Shown: positions 11,018 through 21,847 of the stretch, one piece after another
How the letters are laid out: each line of letters begins with the position of its first letter
Numbering within the stretch: position 1 is the stretch's first letter
NCBI GenBank assembly: GCA_004802725.1
Contig: SGPM01000063.1
Coordinates: 33,797-97,796, forward strand
Length of the DNA: 64,000 nt
Direction: 5' to 3'
Source: Antrodiella citrinella
Taxonomy: Eukaryota; Basidiomycota; Agaricomycetes; Polyporales; Steccherinaceae
Notes under the pieces: model-generated
Told to the model about the DNA's origin: nothing
Seen by the model: only the letters and a program-made list of their open reading frames with translations
The model's database searches: none
Position numbers and translations under genes: made by a program

Positions 11018-14000
11018 CTATGAGACCTTCGCGTCACTGCCCGCTGCCATCAAGACGCTCTGAGCCCAGTCTTCGTCCCCAAAGCCCATAGTGATGGAAG
11101 GCGTCAGGGAGAGCTGCGACGGCGACCGCGGCAGGTTCTTTGGATCTGTGGTAGCAGAGAGAGAGACGGCCGATGGAAGACGGAAGCGATTCGCAACCGG
11201 AGTCTCTTGTGGTGTGGAATACAGCGACGAGATGGTTGAGTCGGTCCGTACATGCACAAGGCGTATAGTGTCTTCAGGTGCGATCTTGCTTCCATCGACC
11301 TCCACTTCAGCAGCAGCAGCAGCGGTACCAACCAGGAGATGGTCATCGAACCCGAGGTCCATAGGTGAGGACGAGATGGGTGTAGTGAGACTAGGAGCCA
11401 CAAGATCGGACGAGAAGGTTGTCGTAGATACAGGAGGTATTTGTGGATAGTCCGACGTCATAGGAGGCGCTGAGTTCGGACTGGAGCTTGGCCGTTGCAA
11501 CGACGTTGCCTTGAGATTAGGAGAGGATTTCTTGGAAAACAGGAGATGCAGGGAGGGTCGTTTGGATCGGGTGCGGTTGCCCAATGAAGAGGTAGAAGAA
11601 ACATGGGTACTCGCGGAGCTACTGTTGCCTTCTGCGGAACGTAAAGGAGGAAATGAGAGGAGGAACGACTTTCGGGAAGAAAGAGGTGTATGAGGAGCAC
11701 TACCATCTGAAGAGCAGGGGAAGGGTATGGGGTTACTGATTGCTGGCCGACGTGGTACGTTGGGTAACGCAAGATCAGCATTCAAAACGATCACTGGTTC
11801 GGCAGAAATAACCAGCTCGGGCTTGGTAGGCTCGACGGACGACGCCTGACTACTGAGCGACGGTGGTTGCGAAAATGACGAGGCCTCAGACATAGTTGAA
11901 GGTGTAGCCAAGGAATCAGTGGAGGATGACAATGGAGGAGGCATGCGAGGAGATCCAAGAGAAGGCGTAGACGGACGAGTGTCTGGCGATGTTGGACCTT
12001 CAAGAGCAGAAACATATGAACCAGAGTTGCTGGATGATCGTTGGTAGATGGATGCAATAGATTGGTCGTTTGGCACATACAGAGTGGCGAGGGGATCTCT
12101 GGTAGTACCACCGCCACGTCGTGGACGAGCTGCGGGAAGGTCTGACATCTCTTCGATGGGCTTGAGGTCTTGTTTGTCCGCATTCAGCGTGATGGATGGC
12201 ACTTCAGTAGTGACTTCTGGCAGTTTGGGCGGCGGCGTCCAGATCTCCTTGGAATCGCAGAATACGCGCAAGAGGGAGGGGTTCATGTTCAGACTGGGGC
12301 AAAATACGACAAGCAGGTTTCCGATTGGCATCTTCGTCTCTTTGCTCCTTGCGGCCGTAGCTGTAATGAGTTCAGCGACAGTGAGGAGCAAGTCCCGATG
12401 CTCTTTCGGCAAACGTGCAATCAACGCTGTGATAGCGTCGAGACCAGCGGGTGATATCGTGCGCATACCAGCAAAGTTGGGCATAGCGAGCGTCGACAGA
12501 GAAGGTGGCTTGCGTAACGAGATTCCGACTCGAGGACCCGAAGGAAGTGTTGGACCTTTCGATCCGACACCTCTTGGTGTAGCACCACCAGGCCTTGCAA
12601 GAGCAGCTTCGGCTTCAGTGTTCTCCGCTACCATGATCGTCTCAAACTGAGACACAAGAGCAGACGTCAGCAAGGACTCTGGCACTGTAAATAGGTCAGC
12701 TGAGTAAGATGTGGAGACAATAAAACCACATACACTCGCGCAGATAGGCTTTGAAGATAGACGCCACCGCATGCGGGTCGAGGTCTCCAGGATCACTTTC
12801 GACGAGGTTGTAGTCGGCACCTGTGGAATAGATGCACCATTTATCAGAAACGACCTCGCAATGGGAAGAAGGATGCGTAACTGTCAAGACTTACCTGTAT
12901 CGAATTCGGACCGAAGCTTGGCGACATGCGCGGGCCGCCCGCTGACACTGTAATTAGGCATATTGGTGAGTACACCAGTGTTCGACACCTTATAAACCTC
13001 AAGACAAGACTTCTCACCGGAAAAGCCCCTCCTCCTGAACACCCCACTGCAGCAAATGCTGAGCACAGCGAATCACCAACGCAGGCAGATCTCTCTCCTC
13101 CAATGGTCTGATACCAGAACCACCATCGTTCGACGAAACATCCGGTCTTCGGTCGATAGATGTTTGTTGCACGCATATATCCAGCTTTCTTCCAAACACG
13201 AGTCCACCTGCGACAGCAGAACCGGACGCGTTGAGCATTGGACCACGTAATCTCGTACCCAGGTTTGGACCTGAAGGCATAGTCAAGGCCTCGCTCTCCG
13301 ATGCTGACGACGCTGTGGACGAGGCGACACTCCACGTCCCCGAAGGTGCGTTCGGTGTTCCACGCTTTCCTCTCCATCCAGACTTCGCCGAGGGTTGGTT
13401 GATGACCTGCGGGGCTGTCCGAGCACCGAGACCGTCTTCGGGTCTGCTCGTATGGCAGTGTTGAGAACCGTTGCTCATTTGATCAACGGAGGAGGTCGAC
13501 GAGTATGCCGACTGTGAGGAGGAACTAGAGCTGAATCCGCCCCACACACGGTGTACTCTCTTGCCAATGCCGATGGCGATGCCAGCGGCGGTTGGTGCGA
13601 GGCTACCTGTCATACTGACAGCGGTTTGACGGAATGAAGGAGGGTGAGAGACGGAAGGATGATTGGCAGTCGCTACCCGGGGTTGTGGTGGTGGGGGAGT
13701 AGGTAGCGGACGCTCCGCGTTTACACGACCTGCCGATGACGGCGGCGGCGCAGTTGTCGCTGACCATGCTGCAAGTCGGCCCCGTATGTTGCTGCTTGTA
13801 CTGTGTGCGGCTCCAGGCGTTGATGTGGGTGTAATGAAACCTTCCGCGGCTGCTCTGGTGAGGGTTGGAGTGTTTTTGGCAGACATGATGGGCGAGATCG
13901 GGGAGCTGGGGGAGCTGAATGAATGTGGTTCTGACGTGATGAGCGGTTCAGGAGAGCCAGACTTCATTCGAAGACCATAGCCAGGACTTAACGACATTGA

Positions 14001-15128
14001 ACGCCGGTGTATAGCTTTGAGAGACGGCGTAGGTGATGGCCGACCTGTTCCTCGCATTCCCGTCTCCCCATCCAGATCACCCTCCTCCGGCATCGCGAAA
14101 TCAGCATCGGTAATCAATGCGCTGAGGCGTTTGTTCACTGCAACGACAGTGTGGCCTGAATGCGAGGACTCAGCCAGAGACACAGGTCGTGGCGAACGGT
14201 TGCCAAACGTGCCTGGACGAACAGTGATACGGCTAGCCACAGTCGAATCACTTTTGCGCCAATCTTGTTTGGTTTCCAAGTCAGCCTTGTCTTTCGCGGG
14301 GTTCGTTTCGCACTTGTTTACGTGATCAGTACTAGGCAGAGACGTGAGTGATGACTGCGAGAAGGTAGCCAGTCTAGCAGTCGATGGAGGAGTCGGTGTC
14401 GGGGTGAGTGGCAGCTTCTTGTCAACAAAGGCATCGGAGGCACTGGAGAGCGGCGTTTGCAATGGCGGTGATCCACTGAACTTCGGAGATTTGGGCGACT
14501 GGCTCTGTCTTCGATTCCCGCCAAACACGTTGAATGAAGAGGACAACTGGAGGGGAATGAAGTTCTTAGTGCCTTTCGTTTGTCGCGGAGGCAGTTGACT
14601 CTGCTGCACCTCTGCTTCGGCACCTTTCGACGCGAGCGGCGTCGTCGGTGATGGTGTTGAGAAGTCACGTTCCTTTCCCTTCCCATTTCCAGCGACGGGA
14701 GACTGCCCGCCTAATAGCACCGCAACATCTTCTGACTTCTTCCTCCGGCCTTGCCAGACGCGTTTGAACCTGTTACCACCTGAAATGCTCTCGTTGGAGG
14801 GGGTGAGCACGACGGGATCTGGCCGCGAGAGGGTCTGACCCATCTGTTGGGTCAAGGAGTGTGGAGCACGAGGAGCGGAGGATTTGGAGAGGGGGAAGAA
14901 ACGGCTCTTAGAGGGGGCAGAAGAGGGGAGCGTCTGATCGGCGAAGGCGATATCGGACGAACTCGAGTTGGAAGCTGGAATGGGGCCTGGGGGGAGGTTG
15001 GACGAAGATGCATCAGAGGAGAAGGAGGAAAGAGAGGTCTGCGAATGGGAAGGGAGCACGACGGGCATGCTGCTAGGTTGTGGTTGGACGCTGATATCTT
15101 TGTTCCGACGATGCTGGCTGCGATGCAT
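11018..15128 (-). CDS. Rho GTPase-activating protein
   Basis: Predicted to switch off a Rho-family GTPase. Exons, in coding order, are 15128-13018, 12947-12895, 12820-12734 and 12684-11018, giving 1305 residues. The N-terminal ~660 residues are Ser/Pro/Thr-rich and probably disordered. The RhoGAP domain follows (about 665-930): its arginine finger sits in EEGLFRVSGRP (Arg about 704, split by the first intron), followed by IFKAYLRELPESLL and KMPIGNLLVVFCPSLN, with a low-complexity insertion before the last segment. The C-terminal ~350 residues are again Ser/Pro-rich. No BAR, PH, LIM or DEP domain was seen, so the exact subfamily and target GTPase are unknown. Its closeness to CDC24 is suggestive only. 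Confidence 0.9.
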
Positions 15129-15801
15129 GATGCAAGGGGCGTGTGTGTGAGGAAAGCAAGAAACGATGAGGCGTGGAGATGCGGAAAGGGCAGGTGGCTA
15201 GATTGAAGAGAGTAGATAGCAGATGCTGAGCGCGCAAGACATGCGATTTCTTGGCCGTATCCGGTGAGAATCTGGTAATTGAGACGAAGAGCAGTCAATT
15301 GCGAGCACAGAAGATGGGCAGAAAAGGGGGAGAAACGCGGCAGCAAGGTGTTGTTGGAGAAAGTGTGATTGAAGCCAGTAACACGTACCGATGATGGTCG
15401 GAGCACAGCTGCACGAACAACGACGATGACAACAAGAACTCGCGACAAGAAGCGAGAAGAAAATGGCGGGCACGACAAGAACAACGACGACGGTGACAGC
15501 GACGACGACGACGACGAGCAGGGTGTCGGTCGGGTCGAGGGAGAGGAGAGTGTTTGAGGACGTACTAGACGCCCACTCTCCTTCCGTGATCCTAGAACAA
15601 ATCAAATATAGATGACTTTAGGCTGCTTACGCTACGGTGTCTATGTACAGATTCCTCTAAACTAACAAGGGTCATGTCCAACACCAAAGATGGAGTTTCA
15701 ACAGAATATATCAATCACAATCCCTCTCAACCATCTTTCGCGGACCAGCGGGGGCAAGATCCCCCACAAGAGCGCGATTCAGGGCATCCAAACGATCAGG
15801 G
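15129..15801. other. RhoGAP upstream region with GAC-rich microsatellite
   Basis: Contains the upstream region of the minus-strand RhoGAP gene and the downstream end of the carrier gene. A GAC/AAC-rich tract occupies about 15418-15530 (ending in GACGACGACGACGACGAG). Open frames across it are low-complexity and I do not call them genes. Confidence 0.5.
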
Positions 15802-17410
15802 TCAAGTGGCACCCAAGAACTCCTTCACGAGCTCGTACGTGAAGAAACTCGTGGCGATACTCGGTGCTACTTTCACTGAACACCCCACAATCAGTCAGCC
15901 TAGATCACTCGTACATGATAGAAGCCCAGACGTACGCAGATTGGGCCAGAGTCCCCGATAGAGTCCCTTCACACCTTCCGTTCGCACAATACTCTGAAGC
16001 GCATCGAGCGCACCGTTGTATTTCACTCCCAGCGAGTTCATCCCCGTCACCTGCATCTTGCGGCGAAGCACGTCAAAAGGATATGTGATCGTCTGTGATA
16101 TTGAGCCTGGAAAAATCATCGTCAGGCATAGATACTGCCAAAGTAAGCCAGTGCAACTCACCAGCTAGCGCGCCGCAGCTCAGTTTGCGAGCAACACTGC
16201 TCTTGCCAGGAGGCGTGATGATTCCTCGCAGGGTTTCGTACGCGGCGAAGTTCAGGCCTATCAACACGACCGGGAATCAGCACATCGCTTCTGGTTACAT
16301 ACGAGCGCGTTGCAGTACTTACCCACATAAGGAGCGACTCCCATCGCAGTGGGAATCAAGCCCCGGTACAGTGCCCGGACACCACCTTCTTCGCGCATGA
16401 CTTTCAACGTCATTCCCCACATGGTCAACTCTGCTTTGCTGAAAGTGGCTGCAACGGCAAGCTGTGCGTTCGGTACCGCCGCTGACGCTACAGACGATGA
16501 AGTGTGGTAAGCGGACACTAGCGAAGGTTTCGCTGAAGCAGTGGTAGGCGGCGGACTCGGATTAGATATGGGTATCGACGCAGTTGCGATGGATAATCGG
16601 GAGCGCACGAGGTCTAGCGGATATGTTGTACCTAAGAAAACGTGAGAACAAGGTGGTGACATCATCGTGAACTTCCAAATTTTCAATTGAATGGAGGAGC
16701 AAGGACGACGTACAAACAGATGTGATACCCGCGAGGGCACCGCTGGAAAGACGTGTTGCAGTGTCAAGCGGTGTAGCACCATATCCAGTGAACCACTACG
16801 CAGCTCGAGTCAAGCCGTCAGCTATACATGAGTTCAATGCATTGCCTGCACATACCTTCTTCAGCTGTTCATAGGTTGTGAACTGAACCGCACTGTTCCA
16901 GGACGATGAGGAACGTGTACAACGCGGTGTGAGGGCGGTTCGTACCTGTAAGGAATGATACGCAAGCAGTTGATTCCGTTCCCTCGCATGAAGCCTTTGA
17001 AGCCCTCCTCTCTCCACATTCTCGCTAAGCTCGACCAGACACCCCGGTACTGACGAGACGAACTTGTTGGTTGTACTTGTCTGTCGGATCATGAGCAACA
17101 CCGGGGAGCGTGTTAGCGTCATATGACTGGCATGGAATCACAGGACATACTGGATGATTTTCAGCCTCTCCAACGGGCTCACCACCGTCCTGGATACGGC
17201 ACCAGCGCATCCACCTGCAATGAAGTACGAGGCGATCTGCGGGTCAAGGGACTGGATGAAGGTTGGTTTCTTTGGTTTCTCTATAGCTTGCGGCGCAGGG
17301 ACAGCCTGAATGACTTGAGATGGCGTGGGCACGCCGACTATGGCAGATGTCGTGGAAGCCACCATTGAGGACGACGATGAGGAAGAAGGGGGTACTATCG
17401 ATGTGGTCAT
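15802..17410 (-). CDS. Mitochondrial carrier family protein
   Basis: Inner-membrane solute carrier. Exons, in coding order, are 17410-17151, 17080-16946, 16892-16856, 16795-16714, 16631-16323, 16257-16162, 16106-15936 and 15875-15802, giving 387 residues. All three repeat signatures are visible: SPLERLKI, YPLDLVRSRL and YPFDVLRRKM, each followed by the matching loop sequence (for example EEGFKGFMRGNG, GLYRGLWPNL). The C-terminus (LLKVAPSIATSFFTYELVKEF) resembles the group containing yeast YPR011C (APS/PAPS transport) and CoA/nucleotide carriers; the substrate is therefore a guess. A ~45-residue Ser/Pro/Val-rich N-terminus precedes the first helix, and there is a variable insertion after YPLDLVRSR. 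An in-frame longer start at 17665 would add unlikely sequence. Confidence 0.9.
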
Positions 17411-17956
17411 GACTGTAGGGAATGGATCATCTATGACTTTGTAGTAGAGTTGCTGGGTTGTATAGCCGAGGAACGTTCGAGGATCTACCAAGGTTCCTTC
17501 TGGGTCGACGAGACCAGCTAGTAAGAATAGAGTGGGAGGACAGAGAGTAGGATCTGTGCGATGCGATTGACGGTTAGTGTCAACGGCACACTTGGTTGAC
17601 GAGGAAACGATGAACAGGAAGTAAACAGGTGAACAAGCAAGAAGCGCCTGTCGAAACAACACCACAGAGCCCGGCCCGCCACACCGGAGTTACTCACACA
17701 CTCTTGGCACACACACAACACATGCATCGGTATCACAGTCACTCAAGATTTGTATGGATCAACAGACGCAAAGCAAAGCAACGCGCGAGTCAAGATAATA
17801 TAGCAACAAGTGTCCCCGACGCTAGTGAGGTCCTCACTGAAACAGTGTCCGCTCTCGTTTTGTCAAATGCTACAAAGTCAACGCTGCCCACATCTCTTTC
17901 ATTCTGCCGGTGGGGGGACAGCACCACGGCCCTCGCTGAATCCACCTAGCCCAGCG
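17411..17956. other. Intergenic, no gene seen
   Basis: Upstream region of the carrier gene and 3' flank of the RGG-protein gene. No recognisable protein. A 31-nt GT-AG interval at 17967-17997 could move the stop of the RGG gene to 17899, but it is shorter than any other intron here. Confidence 0.4.
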
Positions 17957-19979
17957 TTAGACAGACCTGCGTTCACTTGGAGAAGGGATAGACTGACCTC
18001 GTCCACGTCCACGTCCACGGCCACGGTGCTCTCCATCATCACCACCCCTCCAGTCGCCGTTCGAGCGGCCACCACGGTAGCCTACGGATATTACACTCAG
18101 TAAAGCATGGTCGAACCCGACGTGAGCAGGTACGTACCACCGCGTTCACCACCACGGAAGCTGCCACGATCACCACCACGGAACTCACCACGATCACCAC
18201 GGAATTCACCACGATCGCCACGGGATTCACCACGCTCGCCGCCACGGTCCCCACCACGGAATACACCACGATCTCCACCCCGGTATGCACCACGGTCACC
18301 ACGGAAGTTCCCTCTGAAGCCACCACGGTCTCCACCACGGAAGCCTCTCCGGCCTCGCGAGCCACGAGCACGCTGAGCTGATACGAAACCGTCGTCGTCG
18401 ACAGTTGGACCGTTGTTCAGTTGTTCCATGTGGGGTTGAGGAGTCTGAGGAGCTGGTGTCGGCGGCGAAGGAGTCAGAGTCCCGTCTGGTGTACCGAACT
18501 TGGCTTGGAGACCTGCAATCGAAGGAAGACCACCATCCTCCTCGTCCGCCCAGTTGATGGCGCCTTCTTTAGAGTACTGCAAACAAAGGTGTCAGCTATT
18601 CCTTGCTCGTATATGATGGAAGTTACCGACCTCCGTCGTTGTTGTCACAGTGACAGTATCCTGGACCACGGTGTGTCCGTTCACTTCCACCTCAGCAATA
18701 GTTTCCGTGACCTCGACTTCTGGTAGTGCAGCGTCGCTCTCGATCTGTACCCACTCTTGCTGTTCAGTTGCACTTTGGCTCAACTCCGGGTTGGCCTCCA
18801 GCTCATCTTCCTGCATGAAGTGGAAGCTGCCTGAGGTCGCCAGAGAAGGGGGCAAGCCACCGACAGTAATCTCTGGTGTCGGGGCACTTTCCTCTGACTG
18901 CTCGATCGATTCCTCCACAGATTCTGGCGTTTCGGTCGCTGCAGGGTTGACATAGAGTTGGGTGATCTCGACGAGTCTGCTGTCTGTGAGAATGCATTAG
19001 CACACTTCATAACGAATGGATTTTTGATGCACTCACAGGATACTCCCTGAATTTCTCCTTCGCCGGAGATGAAGGACCGCACGACCTCAGTCTTGCTGTC
19101 TGCATCTTCGCCTAGAAGCGTCTCAGTGACGGAGTATACGGCAAGACCCTCGGATTCGCTCAGACCGAGGCCGGTGGCAGAAGGGTGTGCGGCAGTGAGG
19201 GCTGAGTGGAGCCGGAAGAAGGTGAGGAGGTCTCTGGTTTTAATATGGTGTGATTGCTATTGAGTGGAAGTCAACGACATAAACTGTTGGACTGAAACGC
19301 AATGCATACCTCAGCAGCAGCGACAGCATCGTCGATGCGTTGTTGTTCTGCTTGTGCGGCTTGGGCCTCCTTCAACGCGATCTCCCGGTTGTCCTCAGCT
19401 TCGTGTTGCTGAAAAGAGGTAAATGAACTGTTAACAAAGGTGCTGGTGCACCAACCTCGATGGCCTTCTTGACCTCCTCCAACTCCTTGTAGATGCCTTC
19501 AAGGACGGGGAGAGTTTTCAGAGTGCGCTTTTGATCATCGTTGAGCTTCTCCGGAGGGTTGGTAGAGTAACTCTGAATGCGCAACTGCAAGACATTCGAA
19601 CTTGTGAGTTGGGTTTTATGTAAGGATTGCGGATAAAAACACATACAATTTTCTTGTTGGTGGCTTTCATACGTTTCGAGACCATCTCAGCCAACGGGCT
19701 GTTCTTATTGGCACCGTCCAGGATCGGGGTAGTTGCCTCAGGAATCTCCTCAGGCTGCGACAACAGCTGGTTTGCCACTGAACCAGCCTTGATATCCTCA
19801 GAGCTGGGAGCCATTTCGATTTGAGAAGCAGCCGGAGTATCGGGGACGTCGACGTGGTCGCCATCGGCAGACTTTGCGGGGGTCTTGCGCTTCTTTTTCT
19901 GAGATTTAGAGGAGGGTGGCGGGGGAGGTGCGCCGGGAACGATACGATGCTGGACGACGGGGGATGATACGCTGGACAT
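17957..19979 (-). CDS. RGG-repeat RNA-binding protein with caprin-like N-terminal region
   Basis: Probable mRNA-binding protein. Exons, in coding order, are 19979-19647, 19584-19456, 19408-19310, 19256-19037, 18983-18631, 18576-18138 and 18081-17957, giving 565 residues. After a Pro/Lys-rich start (PPPPPSSKSQKKKRKTPAK), residues about 100-190 form a charged coiled-coil-prone region (KLNDDQKRTLKTLPVLEGIYK, then QHEAEDNREIALKEAQAAQAE), followed by a helical region to about 270, acidic Val/Thr/Glu-rich linkers, and a C-terminal array of RGG/RGD motifs (about 455-550). The order coil, acidic linker, RGG, and the pattern LN.DQ followed by a helix, resemble metazoan caprin (HR1 plus RGG). That homology is my inference; the RGG tail is plain in the sequence. 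Confidence 0.78.
18138..18370 (-). repeat. RGG/RGD-coding tandem repeats
   Basis: Imperfect repeats of CGNGGN-type codons encode alternating RGGDRG and RGDRGE units in the RGG protein. On the plus strand this appears as CCACCACGGTC/ACCACGATCACC runs. Plus-strand frames over it are artefacts. Confidence 0.85.
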
Positions 19980-20470
19980 GGTGACGAGACGGGGCGGGTG
20001 ACGACGAGGAAAGGGCGGGATTGACAATGAGCTGGAGCGGAGGGTTGACGAGACGAACGACGACGCAAGCTCGCAAAAATCAAATACTTGGCCAACTCTA
20101 TTTCCCTCTTCCCACGCTTTCACAGCGCGCTCCGTCTTTCTTTTGCTCTTCGACCACACCCACACCATCTTCCCGGTTTCCGACGAAACATACTCTTTGT
20201 TATTGGTAAACCTAAGACTCGTGTATTCTCAATCTGACGACCTGGATATGCCGACAGTCCAACGGTAGCACAACATACTGTGCACACGACCTCGACGGCC
20301 ACTGATCGGGTCCAAATGTCTGGGCCCTGCGGAGGAGGGGCAGTCTGAATCGCAATATTGGGCTTGCGTCTGGGGCTGGCAGAACCCACTGGATTCTACT
20401 ATGCAGGTCATGACTAGGGATATGCCAACCGCCCTTCGTTTCTTGTTGTTCTCCATCTACTTCGTGCAGA
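19980..20470. promoter_or_regulatory. Divergent promoter, RGG protein / BTB protein
   Basis: 491 bp separates two divergently read start codons, so both promoters should lie here. No specific factor site stands out. No further gene seen. Confidence 0.5.
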
Positions 20471-21651
20471 ATGACCGCTATGGATTGTGCAGAACTCAGC
20501 TCCAACAGATTCCTCACCCCGGATGCTCGCTCTCCAGACGACCAGGTCATCCCGACGCGGCATCCTGACCTGTGTTTCAACGACGGAAACATCGTCGTAC
20601 TCGCCAAGGACACCTGTTTCATCGTACATCAAGGCCCTCTCAGTCGACATTCTCCCGTTCTGAAGAAGTTGATCGATGAGCTGCCTTCCACCAATCCCCG
20701 TTTCATAGAAGGCTTGCCTGCTCTCGTCGTCGAGTACAGCCCAGAGGAGGTGTCCTACTTTCTACGGACTCTGTACGGGTGAGTACTTCTGGACTTGCAT
20801 TTCCGAAATATTCTTGACACCATCCCCAGATTCCCCGTTACCATGGTCGGACAGGACTTTCCCGTCACCCATGCGCTTCTCAAGCTTGCGACAGCGTATG
20901 AAGTCGATAATCTCCGCGAGGAAATCATCCATCGCCTCGGTCAGTCCTGGCCTACGACCTTAGGTCAGTGGGAGGTTAGAGAGAAGAGTGCTGTCAACGA
21001 GGAGGGTGTATATGCTCCTCGACCAAAATTGCCTCATCCCATGTGCGTCCGACGTTGCCCGTATAGTCTCATCGCATACTCACGCTACCTGTCTGTAGCT
21101 TGGTGATATCTGCCGCTCAAGATGTGGGCGCGCTGGACCTCCTACCGTCCGCTTTCTACGATCTATCTCGTTACCTTCCGAGTCAAGTCTCCACTGGATA
21201 CAAAGATCCCATCACCTTGACTGTTCACCGACTCACACCGGACGATCTGTTCAGAGTCTTCCGAGGCAAGGAGCAAACAGCGCGCTTCTTCTCTACGTTC
21301 ATCGTCAACGAGCTCGAAGGACGCATGCCTTCCAAGTTCTGCCAGTACAGGAGCGAGTCAGTCCCCTCTCGCAAACGCTGCTGCCAGGTCGCATTCGAAA
21401 CCATTACTTTGTCCATCTTGCGCGACTCGAACGGGATGATTCTGAACCACAACTCGGACCCCCTGTTTGCTATCGCCGACAGCCTTGCCATGCAGACGAA
21501 GGAAGATGCTCCTGGCGCGGAGAACATTGCTACCTATAGAGCTTGCGAAGCTTGTCGTTTAGAGTATGGCGCCGTGGTGAAGGGCGTGAGGGAGGAGTTC
21601 TGGAGGCGACTTCCGGAATGGTTTGATCTTTCGGTATCTACTTGGGCCTAG
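20471..21651 (+). CDS. BTB/POZ domain protein
   Basis: Exons 20471-20778, 20830-21042 and 21099-21651 give 357 residues. The N-terminal BTB fold (about 25-145) is recognisable from DLCFNDGNIVVLAKDTCFIVH, LSRHSPVLKKL, and the later FPVTHALLKLATAYEVDNLRE. The rest is a helical C-terminal region with several Cys residues typical of the large Agaricomycete BTB family, whose members mostly have unknown roles (BTB folds commonly dimerise or bind Cul3). No kelch or MATH domain was seen. Both introns are short and canonical. Confidence 0.85.
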
Positions 21652-21847
21652 CTTCTGGTGATTATACTTTCTGTGGCGATATGCAGAGATGAATGGATGT
21701 ATTATGATGACCTCTTGAAATGCTCTTGTTCGACTCTGGCAGGTGGTGACTAAAGCGCGTCCCGTCACACGCACGTGATTCGTGACCGAGTACTGGTGAC
21801 TCGGCCTTGCGAAAGCTTCAGCCAGGGAATCCTGCATATACGTCAAA

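Noticed and set aside
12048..12650. Plus-strand open frame of 200 codons
   Set aside because: Antisense to the RhoGAP domain exon, whose protein is clearly real.
15369..15557. Asp/Asn-rich open frame over the GAC repeats
   Set aside because: Low-complexity translation of a microsatellite, with no splice partners or family match.
17411..17665. N-terminal extension of the mitochondrial carrier
   Set aside because: In frame but hydrophobic and Cys-rich in an unlikely way; the ATG at 17410 gives a normal carrier N-terminus.
17967..17997. 31-nt GT-AG interval at the end of the RGG gene
   Set aside because: Shorter than any accepted intron here; simple read-through to a stop at 17957 is adequate.
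18107..18376. Plus-strand Ser/Pro/Arg repeat frame
   Set aside because: Antisense shadow of the RGG repeats.
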